From positions 1 to 64,000 of the forward strand of contig DGGQ01000107.1 in assembly GCA_002392275.1 (NCBI GenBank): 64,000 bases of DNA, in the 5' to 3' direction. This DNA comes from Treponema sp. UBA3870. GTDB lineage: Bacteria > Spirochaetota > Spirochaetia > Treponematales > Treponemataceae. This document shows, one piece after another, positions 1-6,923 of this stretch (positions within the stretch are counted from its first letter, which is position 1; each line of letters starts with the position of its first letter). Both the position numbers and the translations under genes were made by a program. The notes below the pieces were generated by a model. The model worked only from the letters and a program-made list of their open reading frames with translations. It was not told the DNA's origin and searched no databases.

Positions 1-85
1 GGTTCGTAGCCGACAGCGGGTCAGGTCCGCTGCGGTACAACCAGTTGTTATGTGGATGCCCGCACAGGGGCGCTTTTGGAGGTAA

Positions 86-249
86 AAAGTTGTTTATCCT
101 CATTCATCCCGGCATCGTTATTCCAAAACCTTTCTTAAAAAGTTTATTGGCATTTCTTTGCTTGCTGATTTAATGGGCATGAGAGTATTGAAACAACTCG
201 TATTTATTTACGAAGTACTGCAAGTGAACATCAGGAAATTGTTTATTAG
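86..249 (+). pseudogene. Frameshifted C-terminal remnant of a tyrosine recombinase
   Basis: Reading from about position 92 gives VYPHSSRHR, which contains the HxxR box of tyrosine recombinases, followed by a helix ending in LLADLMG. After a one-base shift near 174-178 the frame continues as GHESIETTRIYLR with the conserved GH and the tyrosine nucleophile, then stops at 249. An in-frame stop at 83-85 cuts it from any N-terminal half. It is therefore the broken catalytic end of an integrase, probably left by an old mobile element. The rest of the gene may lie outside the window or be lost. Confidence 0.7.
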
Positions 250-304
250 ATTGTAACTTGGTAATTATAAAAAGTACTCAAAAACGGTAGGTTCTTGAAT
301 ATTA

Positions 305-526
305 TTGCTGCAAAGAAAAAGTAATGGTATTGTTAAGTGCTTTTACTGCTGTCATTTTTTCTCAAAAATAGGCACAAAACAGTCGTGCATTGCAAGGCTT
401 GAAAGTGGGAATTACAATTCTTCATTTCAGTCTCTACAAAAAGTTGCAGGAGCTTTGAGCATGTGGCTGACGATTTTCTTGGTTAATGTCCCTTTCCCCC
501 ATATATCCCAACCGCGATTTTTCTGA
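305..526 (+). pseudogene. Decayed XRE/HigA-like antitoxin remnant
   Basis: The middle of this short frame reads GTKQSCIARLESGNYNSS followed by a helix LQKVAGALS, which matches helix 3 onward of XRE-family antitoxins (usual form: QSxIARLExGxxxPsLxTLxKIAxAL). There is no good start or ribosome site, and the N-terminal helices and the C-terminus are missing. It sits directly after the integrase remnant and before the yegS-like gene, so it looks like toxin-antitoxin debris. It is unlikely to be expressed as a folded protein. Confidence 0.5.
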
Positions 527-532
527 TATACT
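524..532 (+). promoter_or_regulatory. Extended -10 promoter, predicted leaderless start
   Basis: TGA followed by TATACT (527-532) forms an extended -10 element. The ATG at 540 follows after 7 nt, so transcription should begin at or next to the start codon. No Shine-Dalgarno sequence precedes the ATG. No good -35 is visible, as expected for extended -10 promoters. Confidence 0.5.
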
Positions 533-539
533 AGTTTTG

Positions 540-1478
540 ATGTACTATTTTATTGTTAACCGGACCGGCGGCAGCGGGCGTGGAAAATGGACTTGGAAAA
601 AAGTTCAGAAGATTTTGGATGCAAATCAAATTGAATACAAGGCGTTTTTCACCGGCGAGGATGGTTCGGCCACAGAGATTGCGGAACAAATTTCTTCTAT
701 TAATATGGGTGATGCGGACGGAGACGGCGAAAAGAAAAATCTGGTTGTCGTTGGCGGGGACGGAACCATAAACGAGGTTCTGAACGGACTTCCGCATTTT
801 GATGATTTGCGTTTTGGTCTTGTGCCCACAGGTTCGGGAAATGATTTTGCGCGCGGCATCGGGATTCCGAAAAACACAAAAAAAGCCCTGCACAGGATTC
901 TGGATTCCAAATCTCCTAAAAAAATAGATTTGGGGCGTGTGCGCTATGACGACGGACGCTCTCGTTATTTTGGAATCAGCAGCGGTCTGGGTCTTGATGC
1001 AATTGTCTGTAAAAAAGCGTTGAAATCAAAGATGAAAAAATTTTTGAACAAGCTGGGACTTGGGCAGGCGGTCTACATCCTTCTGACAATCAAGACTCTT
1101 TTTTCAATGAAGACCGAAAATCTGCGTGTAAGTTTTGATGGCGGAGACGAGCAGATTTTTGCCAAAACCATTTTCATGGCGATGATGAATTTCAAAGCGG
1201 AAGGTGGCGGTGTAAAAATGTGTCCCGACGCAAAATCCGATGACGGAAAACTTTCGGTGTGCCTTGTCCACGGCGTAAAAAAATTCCAGACATTTTTTCT
1301 GCTTCCGTTTTTGATGGCCGGCAAGCACGGCAAGTTCAAGGGATTCGAGCTGCTTGAATGTCGGAATGCGGAAATCAATTTTGACACTCCCCAGACTTTG
1401 CATCTTGACGGAGAATATGGCGGCGAAGTCTCACACGTGCGTTTTGAATCCGTGGAAAACAGGCTGGAAATTTTTTAA
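540..1478 (+). CDS. Diacylglycerol/lipid kinase (YegS/DgkB family)
   Basis: A 312-residue cytosolic lipid kinase that would phosphorylate diacylglycerol or a related lipid with ATP. It has the catalytic-domain motifs GGDGTINE (about residues 72-79) and PTGSGNDFAR (about 96-105), and the C-terminal LHLDGE motif near 290, at normal family length. The frame is open upstream to 486, but ATG 540 gives the usual start (MYYFIVN, first strand of the fold) and lies 7 nt after an extended -10 box. The 18 residues before it lack a ribosome site. The gene stands alone, with decayed mobile DNA on its left. The exact lipid substrate cannot be read from sequence. Confidence 0.85.
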   Translation: MYYFIVNRTGGSGRGKWTWKKVQKILDANQIEYKAFFTGEDGSATEIAEQISSINMGDADGDGEKKNLVVVGGDGTINEVLNGLPHFDDLRFGLVPTGSGNDFARGIGIPKNTKKALHRILDSKSPKKIDLGRVRYDDGRSRYFGISSGLGLDAIVCKKALKSKMKKFLNKLGLGQAVYILLTIKTLFSMKTENLRVSFDGGDEQIFAKTIFMAMMNFKAEGGGVKMCPDAKSDDGKLSVCLVHGVKKFQTFFLLPFLMAGKHGKFKGFELLECRNAEINFDTPQTLHLDGEYGGEVSHVRFESVENRLEIF

Positions 1479-1517
1479 ACAACAACCATTTTTATATTAT
1501 ACCATTTTTCCAAAAAA

Positions 1518-1569
1518 AATTCCAGTGAGAAAACTCACCGAATTTCAGTGAGAAAAACTCACTGGAATT
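1518..1569. repeat. Nested inverted repeat / hairpin
   Basis: Arms AATTCCAGTGAG (1518-1529) and CTCACTGGAATT (1558-1569) are perfect 12-bp complements. Each arm also folds on its own: GTGAG-AAAA-CTCAC on the left and CAGTGAG-AAAAA-CTCACTG on the right, so the site can form one long or two short hairpins. It follows the yegS-like gene and may act as its terminator, although the U-tract is poor. Confidence 0.7.
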
Positions 1570-1650
1570 TTTCAAAAACCAACTTTATAATACAAAAAAA
1601 TTAAGTCTTAATGCGAGGAAAATGATGCAGCAAAAGGTATGTGGCCGGGG

Positions 1651-1692
1651 CTACACTACACTACACTACACTACACTACACTACACTACACT
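1651..1692. repeat. (CTACA)8 pentanucleotide microsatellite
   Basis: Eight uninterrupted CTACA units run from 1651 to 1690, with a partial ninth. Tracts of this kind change length by slippage. It lies about 120 bp upstream of the gene at 1814, where length changes could alter promoter spacing. It is not in a gene that I can support. Confidence 0.9.
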
Positions 1693-1747
1693 CGCTATAA
1701 GTCTGCCCTAAAAAATTCAATCTCATACAATCCAATTTCTCATACAG

Positions 1748-1793
1748 AGCCGTGTCCGGTCATTCCTGTGGGGGTGCCGTGCGCGGCTTTTTT
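1748..1793 (+). terminator. Leader terminator/attenuator-like hairpin
   Basis: AGCCGTG (1748-1754) pairs with CGCGGCT (1782-1788, one G-U) and runs into a T-tract at 1788-1793. It ends only about 7 nt before the AGGAGG site of the gene at 1814. It either stops upstream transcription or attenuates this gene. Confidence 0.5.
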
Positions 1794-1813
1794 GTTTGTC
1801 AGGAGGCGTCATT

Positions 1814-2491
1814 ATGGCCGAACCAAAATTCAATGATGGAGTTGCGGAGACAATCTGGGAAGAAATCAGGACGAACGGAATGTACGGACGGTCAAAAAAT
1901 GATTTCTATGATTTCGTGCTATACACGCTGAACAAGCATGATCCGGATCACTTCCTTGACGAGAACGACAACGCCACAAACGAGCGTCTCCTAAAAATCA
2001 GCGCGACAAGGATAAAGGCTGCGAAGAAAAACATTTCGGTGAAGTTCATGGACGACGGCGAGTATGACCAGATTTTCTGGAGATTCATCGGAAAGATTGC
2101 TGATGAACCCCCTCTCCTTACTCAGGACGATGATAACGGATCATCCTACACAATAATGATAGAGGATACAGCCCTGCGCTCCATGATTGAGGGGAAAATA
2201 AAGAGCGCGTCAAACACAACCATTGATTATCACCGGAACAGAGAGCTTGTGACCGTAAGCTGCGAGGCGTTTTTGAAAATGCTTGCAATGGAGCTTGACA
2301 AGGCAAACCCCGATGTAAAGGGAATGCTCTCCGATACGCTTAAAGATTTGGAGAAGCAGAAGGACAAGGCGGAAGCAGCCAATGCCTTTAAAAGAATTAT
2401 GAAATCGGAATCGCTGGAGGCTTTCCCAATAAATTTATGCAGGGAGATTCTAAAGTTTGCGGTAAAAAAAGTGTCTGGACGTAAAAAGTAA
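1814..2491 (+). CDS. Hypothetical protein, 225 aa
   Basis: I do not recognise this protein. The start is chosen at ATG 1814, preceded by AGGAGG at good spacing; the frame is open to 1796 but those codons overlap the ribosome site. It is soluble and charged, with no signal peptide or membrane segment. The N-terminal part is acidic and aromatic (WEEIRTNGMYG, YDFVLYTLNKHDPDHFLD), the middle is mixed, and the last 60 residues are predicted helix rich in Lys and Glu ending KKVSGRKK. It precedes the FGE-fold lipoprotein by 68 bp on the same strand and may share its transcript. The layout resembles host-interaction or mobile-margin genes, but function is unknown. Confidence 0.7.
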   Translation: MAEPKFNDGVAETIWEEIRTNGMYGRSKNDFYDFVLYTLNKHDPDHFLDENDNATNERLLKISATRIKAAKKNISVKFMDDGEYDQIFWRFIGKIADEPPLLTQDDDNGSSYTIMIEDTALRSMIEGKIKSASNTTIDYHRNRELVTVSCEAFLKMLAMELDKANPDVKGMLSDTLKDLEKQKDKAEAANAFKRIMKSESLEAFPINLCREILKFAVKKVSGRKK

Positions 2492-2559
2492 GCGTCCATC
2501 AAAAAACAGCAACTCTGCCCGCATGGGCTTGAGATATAAAACAAATAAGGAGTTTTCAA

Positions 2560-3477
2560 ATGAAAAAAACTTTGGGTAAAATTTTGGCTCTTATATCAAT
2601 AAGTGTGGCGTTTATGACAACAAGTTGTAGTTCCATCTCTAAATTGCTTTCCTCTGCGTTTGGAATTGTTGACAGCAATAGCGGTTGTAACATTGATGTG
2701 TCAAGTGTGTCCAACGGCATAAACGGATCAGCTGTGTTTGTAGAGGGGCGTAGTGTAGCCATTTATGCAAAGTGGGCATGTGACCACGAGGTAACACAGA
2801 ATGAATACAAGAAAGTAATGGGTAACAATCCAAGTGCAGGAGGTGCGGGAGTTGGAGATGACTATCCTGTTTACAATGTTTGCTGGTATGATACTCTCGT
2901 ATACTGTAATAAGCGCAGTATAGCAGAAGGTTTTACACCCTGTTATACTATAAATGGAAAAACAAATCCTGCTGATTGGGGAGCTGTTCCTACAAAACGA
3001 AATGCGTCTTGGGATGCGGTAGAATGTGACTTTAATGCGAACGGTTATCGTCTGCCTACAGAGGCGGAGTGGGAATATCTTGCTCGCGGTGGAAACCTTA
3101 CAAATAAAGGACAGACCACTTACAGCGGAAGCAACAGCATAGATGGTGTTGCATGGTATTATGACAACTGTGGTGGCGGATATAAAAGCAATGCGAATTA
3201 CGGAGCTCATCCAGTAAAGTCAAAAGAGAAGAACAGCCTTAAACTTTACGACATGAGCGGAAACGTGGATGAAATGTGTTGGGATTGGGTTAATGCAAAT
3301 AAAATAACTGCAAGTACTCCGTCTACCGGTGTCGCATCTGGTTCGATGCGCTCAATGCGTGGTGGTGGTTGGGACGCAGGCGCGGAATTATGTGCCGTTT
3401 CGTATCGTAACTATTGTGAAGAGCCTACCATGCGATATGAAGCTCTTGGATTCCGCGTGGTTCGCTCTGCAAACTGA
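2560..3477 (+). CDS. Lipoprotein with formylglycine-generating-enzyme (SUMF1) fold
   Basis: This 305-residue exported lipoprotein has a signal peptide ending at a relaxed spirochaetal lipobox (TTSC, Cys23). The rest is an FGE-sulfatase/C-type-lectin-fold domain: VTQNEYKKVMGNNPS near residues 77-91, then YPVYNVCWYD, GYRLPTEAEWEYLARGG, LYDMSGNVDEMCWDW, and the C-terminal RGGGWD...GFRVVRSAN block (about 267-305). The catalytic cysteines of true FGE enzymes are not evident, so a structural or ligand-binding role on the cell surface is more likely than sulfatase activation. In Treponema denticola a lipoprotein of this fold (TvpA) is the target of a diversity-generating retroelement, and the C-terminal block here matches where such variable regions sit. 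No reverse transcriptase is in this window. A strong terminator follows. Confidence 0.85.
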   Translation: MKKTLGKILALISISVAFMTTSCSSISKLLSSAFGIVDSNSGCNIDVSSVSNGINGSAVFVEGRSVAIYAKWACDHEVTQNEYKKVMGNNPSAGGAGVGDDYPVYNVCWYDTLVYCNKRSIAEGFTPCYTINGKTNPADWGAVPTKRNASWDAVECDFNANGYRLPTEAEWEYLARGGNLTNKGQTTYSGSNSIDGVAWYYDNCGGGYKSNANYGAHPVKSKEKNSLKLYDMSGNVDEMCWDWVNANKITASTPSTGVASGSMRSMRGGGWDAGAELCAVSYRNYCEEPTMRYEALGFRVVRSAN

Positions 3478-3562
3478 CATTCTATAAGACTGGTAGCAAG
3501 CTGTTATTATGAAGTCATCGTAGTGATGGAATATGCGTTGATTTTGTCTTGTCAACAAAAAA

Positions 3563-3601
3563 TACCTCCGGGGGCTTATGGTTTCCGGGGGTGTTTTTTA
3601 T
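3563..3601 (+). terminator. Rho-independent terminator after the FGE-fold lipoprotein
   Basis: TACCTCCGG (3563-3571) pairs with CCGGGGGTG (3585-3593, two G-U pairs), and a T-tract follows at 3594-3599. Confidence 0.8.
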
Positions 3602-3623
3602 AGAATCAAACTGCACCGTCATC

Positions 3624-3989
3624 TCAAACAACGGAAGCACCAAGAAGGACTTCCGCGGGAATTTGCAGACCATTCATGAGTTTCCGAATCATTGAAATAC
3701 TAAGGTTCCGTTTGTGCGAAAAAATCTCTGAGATGCGTGATTTGCTTCCAAGGTATTTAACCATGTCCTCGTTTGTCAGTCCCTCCTGTTCCATCCTGAA
3801 TTTAATTGCAGAAACCGGGTCTGGGGCTTCAATCGGGAAATGTTCTTTTTCGTACAGCTCAACAAGAGCCACAAGAAGTTCCAGTTCATCGGCCTCGCTC
3901 GTTCCCTGTTCGGCATCAAAGAGTTCATCTATTCTTTTGAGGGCATCATTATATTCCGCCTCAGTTTTGATAAGTTTGTTGTAGGACAT
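3624..3989 (-). CDS. HigA-like antitoxin / XRE transcriptional regulator
   Basis: A 121-residue protein with an acidic helical N-terminus (ELLVALVELYEKEHFPI, about 41-57) and a C-terminal XRE helix-turn-helix. The latter includes LTNEDMVKYLGSKSRISEIFSHKRNLSISMIRKL (recognition helix near 83-95), the usual order for HigA-type antitoxins that bind their own promoter. It is the second gene of a two-gene operon, 21 bp after the Fic gene. No HigB toxin is adjacent, so it may instead pair with the Fic protein or be an orphan regulator. No ordinary promoter separates the two genes. Confidence 0.75.
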   Translation of the reverse strand: MSYNKLIKTEAEYNDALKRIDELFDAEQGTSEADELELLVALVELYEKEHFPIEAPDPVSAIKFRMEQEGLTNEDMVKYLGSKSRISEIFSHKRNLSISMIRKLMNGLQIPAEVLLGASVV

Positions 3990-4010
3990 TATATTTCCTC
4001 CGCATACAGC

Positions 4011-5111
4011 TCAGCCAAGCAGCTTTTTGATTTTCTTCACATTTTGCTTTGTAAAATCGGAAAGCTCATACGACCGAATTCGTTCTTTTACCATGTTGGG
4101 AACAACGAATCCGTTTTTTACAAGGACGGCCAAGCGGTTAATAATTGTCTTGTTCGTCACTCCAAATTCTTTGCTTACTTCAATCGGTGTAAACTCTCTC
4201 TTATAATTTTCAATCAAAAACAAAAGCAGCTCTTTTTCTTTTCCCTTCAAGTATGACAAACTGCCTTCCAATTCCTTGCCACTTGAACTCTCCGAAAGCT
4301 CACACAGCTTGCTTGAATATAACAGAACCATCCGAAGAAAATAATGAAACCATATTTCAGGATGCGGCGGATTATCCCGGCCTGAGTAATACAATGACGG
4401 TAAGCCCATTTGTATGGAATCATAGTATTCTTCTACGTCGTAAGCAAAGTATTCTTCCAATGAGCCAATGCCATTAAATCCATAGCCGTTAACATCAAGG
4501 ATATAGCCGGAAAGCAAACGCGCTGTTCTTCCGTTGCCATCTTCAAAAGGATGAATCGTAACCAATTGGTAATGGACGACTGCCGCTATAATCAGGGGAT
4601 GGTCGTCCGTTGTGTTTACATATTCCACCAGTTCATCCAACAATTTTGGTATGTCAGTATACTCCGGCGGTATGTAATCAGGGCTGCCTGTTTGAGAGTC
4701 GTACACCGCAAACAACACACCCGGCGGCATAGGTCCGCGTAGTCCAATCTTCTCTTTGGAAGCTCCTTTTTCTACGTATTTTTGGACATCCAGAATCAGC
4801 TTTTTTGAAAACTTTTCATTACGTTTTGCCATTTCCTCAAGATAGTTTAACGCAAGAAAATAGTTGCGCACTTCCTGTTCCGGCTTTAGATAATGCTTCC
4901 GTTCATCGCTTTCTATAACTTCATCCACCTGTTTTTCCGAAAGTGGATTTCCTTCTATTTTTGTCGAGGCATAGGAACTTTTTTTCTTTGAGTTCTTTCG
5001 GAGTTTGTTCACCGCAGCCCCCGAAAGTTTCACCGAAGACACTGCATATCTGTTTTTATCAATCTCCGTAATGTACTTCAATATCTCATTTGTCAACGTT
5101 ACTTTAATCAC
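4011..5111 (-). CDS. Fic family protein (AMP transferase type) with C-terminal winged helix
   Basis: A 366-residue Fic protein, an enzyme class that usually transfers AMP from ATP to target hydroxyls. The catalytic motif HPFEDGNGR is intact (about 187-195). The N-terminal part carries STKIEG (about 49-54), which fits the S/TxxxE(G/N) inhibitory-helix motif of class II Fic proteins, so self-inhibition is expected. The C-terminal 70 residues look like a winged helix-turn-helix (FTPIEVSKEFGVTNKTIINRLAVLVKNG), suggesting it also binds DNA. The start is GTG at 5111 behind GGGAG; the nearby ATG is out of frame and stops at once. It leads an operon with the HigA-like gene. Confidence 0.88.
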   Translation of the reverse strand: MIKVTLTNEILKYITEIDKNRYAVSSVKLSGAAVNKLRKNSKKKSSYASTKIEGNPLSEKQVDEVIESDERKHYLKPEQEVRNYFLALNYLEEMAKRNEKFSKKLILDVQKYVEKGASKEKIGLRGPMPPGVLFAVYDSQTGSPDYIPPEYTDIPKLLDELVEYVNTTDDHPLIIAAVVHYQLVTIHPFEDGNGRTARLLSGYILDVNGYGFNGIGSLEEYFAYDVEEYYDSIQMGLPSLYYSGRDNPPHPEIWFHYFLRMVLLYSSKLCELSESSSGKELEGSLSYLKGKEKELLLFLIENYKREFTPIEVSKEFGVTNKTIINRLAVLVKNGFVVPNMVKERIRSYELSDFTKQNVKKIKKLLG

Positions 5112-5135
5112 AACATGCGTCTCCCGGCTCTAGTA

Positions 5136-5141
5136 ATTATA
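5136..5141 (-). promoter_or_regulatory. -10 box of the fic-higA operon
   Basis: On the minus strand TATAAT occupies 5141-5136, about 25 nt upstream of the GTG start of the Fic gene. The -35 is weak. The 11-bp tandem repeat at 5166-5200 lies immediately upstream and could influence it. Confidence 0.4.
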
Positions 5142-5165
5142 CCAAGCAAGGATTTTAGCGTCCAT

Positions 5166-5200
5166 TATTTTTACACTATTTTTACACTATTTTTACACTA
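5166..5200. repeat. 11-bp tandem repeat upstream of fic
   Basis: Three consecutive copies of TTTTTACACTA lie between the Fic promoter region and the small gene at 5224. The repeat is AT-rich and could expand or contract. Confidence 0.85.
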
Positions 5201-5223
5201 TTTTTTTCGATGAGGGTGTTTTT

Positions 5224-5511
5224 TTACGGATGATTTTTCATATAACCGTCTATGCTGTCCAGAATATAGTTTTTTCCTTGCGTATGAAGGATGTCGGCGT
5301 TGTCTGCAAGATAGGCTTGTTCTTCCAGATAATACTGATACACATACGCCGCCCCTTCGCGGTAAAGATAGGTTTCTTTATCAATAATTTTTTCAAAGAT
5401 GTTGGATGTATATAGTTTTCTCAATACCTCATCATATTCCACATTTTCGTCTTCCATTATGAATGCGGCAATTTCTTTTGTAGCGGAACGGCTTGCAGAT
5501 TGAAAGGTCAA
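5224..5511 (-). CDS. Small DUF3791-like/toxin-antitoxin-associated protein
   Basis: A 95-residue soluble protein with a TTG start at 5511. It is largely helical, with IAAFIMEDENVEYDEVLRKLY followed by a tyrosine-rich segment (REGAAYVYQYYLEEQ). It ends with LHTQGKNYILDSIDGYM, which resembles the tail of DUF3791-type small proteins (HTxGxxYIxxDI). It follows the 43-residue gene at 5517 by 5 bp, so the pair looks like one small operon. Such pairs occur among putative toxin-antitoxin or DUF3990-linked genes of gut bacteria, but no biochemical role can be assigned. The unusual start and the short partner suggest the locus may be partly degraded. Confidence 0.45.
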   Translation of the reverse strand: MTFQSASRSATKEIAAFIMEDENVEYDEVLRKLYTSNIFEKIIDKETYLYREGAAYVYQYYLEEQAYLADNADILHTQGKNYILDSIDGYMKNHP

Positions 5512-5516
5512 TTTCT

Positions 5517-5648
5517 TTAATCAATGACTTTGTTTTTATACAGATAGGAGAATGCTTCCTTTTTTGATATGTTATGGACAAAAGCAAAGCTGCTCACACA
5601 TGCGACAGTGTAAGCAATTTTGTTATCCACAGCTTGATTCTGAACCAT
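5517..5648 (-). CDS. Short DUF3791-like protein, possibly truncated
   Basis: A 43-residue reading frame from ATG 5648, which has a strong GGGAGG site 7 nt upstream; the longer open frame to 5792 has no such site. The sequence (IAYTVACVSSFAFVHNISKKEAFSYLYKN, split here by no break) matches the N-terminal helices of DUF3791 proteins. Those usually continue for about 25 more residues after IDF, where this one stops. It may therefore be a truncated family member overlapping functionally with the next gene. Confidence 0.45.
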   Translation of the reverse strand: MVQNQAVDNKIAYTVACVSSFAFVHNISKKEAFSYLYKNKVID

Positions 5649-6080
5649 AACATCCTCCCGTTTGAGATCCGCTTCTATTATATCACATCTCCCAATATGC
5701 TGACACCATAATTTATTGAATTGTTTCTGCTCGATGCCCTCAGCGTTTACCGAACAGTTCATTTCCCAGATGCGGTGGGAGTATCTTTGCAATCTGCTGG
5801 AAAGACATTTAAAAAATTAAACCCGCACACCATCTTGTAAGGGAAAGACGCTGTGCGGATTTAAAGACAAAAAAACGCCCGCCTCTGAAAATCTTATGCG
5901 GAGGGCACAATATTCCCAAAGGCAGACGTCTTCGTCAAAAATATTATTAGCAGAAAACTTGGATTTTGGCAAGTGCAGAAAACGGCGGATTATAAATTTT
6001 TGTTAAATTTTTTCAAAACCTTCCATATATATAGAATAATTAGTTATATTCTTAATGTCAAAAATAATTTGGAGGAAGCC

Positions 6081-6917
6081 ATGTCAGTTATTACACTTTC
6101 ACATCTGCATAAAATCTATCCGCTGGGGAAACAGGATGTTGTCGCCGTCAAGGATGTTTCGTTTTCGGTAGAGAAGGGCGAGTTTGCTGCAATCTCCGGT
6201 CCATCCGGTTCAGGAAAATCTACTATATTAAACATGCTGGGGCTTATCGATGTTCCGTCTGGTGGTTCGATTAATATTGATGGAATCGATGTGTACGCTG
6301 GTGTGAATCTTGCTGACGCGCAGATTAAAAATACACGCTGGGCCACGGATTCAAAGCAGAAAAAGCTTCGGTCCACCATTCCCGCCAAGCTGGACAAAAG
6401 GATAACCGGCCTCCGTCGCTCGCACCTTGGTTTTATCTTCCAGACCTTCAATCTGATTCCAGTTCTGAATGTGTATGAGAATATCGAGTTTCCCCTCCTG
6501 ATTAAATCCAAGAACAAGGAAGGCAAAAGTCCTGTCGATGATTTTTCAAAGGCGCAGAAAAAGGAATGGATTGACTATCTGATTGAAAAGGTTGGGCTTA
6601 CTGAATGGAAGGACCACAAGTCAACCGAGCTTTCCGGTGGACAGAGACAGCGTGTTGCTATTGCGCGTGCCCTTGTGACAAAGGCTCCTGTTATTCTTGC
6701 GGACGAACCTACCGCCAACCTTGATTCCAAAAACAGCGCGCAGATTCTCTCCCTGATGAAGTCCCTGAACAAAGATCCGGAGCTTCAGACCACGTTCATT
6801 TTCTCGACACACGATTCAAGAATTGTTACTATGTGCGACCATGTTGTTCATCTTTTGGATGGCGAAATCACGCAGGACGAACACAAGGCAGGTTCCGACA
6901 TTTACGGGGAGGCTTGA
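6081..6917 (+). CDS. ABC transporter ATP-binding protein (LolD/MacB type)
   Basis: A 278-residue ATPase that powers the two FtsX-like permeases downstream. Walker A is GPSGSGKST (about 39-47), the Q-loop is [10 protein letters not shown], the signature is [15 protein letters not shown] and Walker B is [13 protein letters not shown], all typical of the LolD/FtsE/MacB class. An insert of about 35 residues between Walker A and the Q-loop ([17 protein letters not shown] and following) is longer than in E. coli LolD. The start is ATG 6081 behind GGAGG; the upstream codons to 5973 are AT-rich leader. It is the first gene of a five-gene run. Likely cargo is lipoproteins or an exported substrate. Confidence 0.9.
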   Translation: MSVITLSHLHKIYPLGKQDVVAVKDVSFSVEKGEFAAISGPSGSGKSTILNMLGLIDVPSGGSINIDGIDVYAGVNLADAQIKNTRWATDSKQKKLRSTIPAKLDKRITGLRRSHLGFIFQTFNLIPVLNVYENIEFPLLIKSKNKEGKSPVDDFSKAQKKEWIDYLIEKVGLTEWKDHKSTELSGGQRQRVAIARALVTKAPVILADEPTANLDSKNSAQILSLMKSLNKDPELQTTFIFSTHDSRIVTMCDHVVHLLDGEITQDEHKAGSDIYGEA

Positions 6918-6923
6918 CGGAAA

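Larger units (their letters stand above)
1479..1813. other. Intergenic region with inverted repeat, microsatellite and leader terminator
   Basis: This 335-bp stretch has no supportable gene. It holds a nested inverted repeat (1518-1569), a (CTACA)8 tandem repeat (1651-1692) and a terminator-like hairpin (1748-1793) just before the ribosome site of the next gene. Confidence 0.7.

Noticed and set aside
1..85. Possible RNA gene or gene start at the left edge
   Set aside because: No cloverleaf or recognisable coding pattern; the integrase remnant reads back only to a stop at 83-85.
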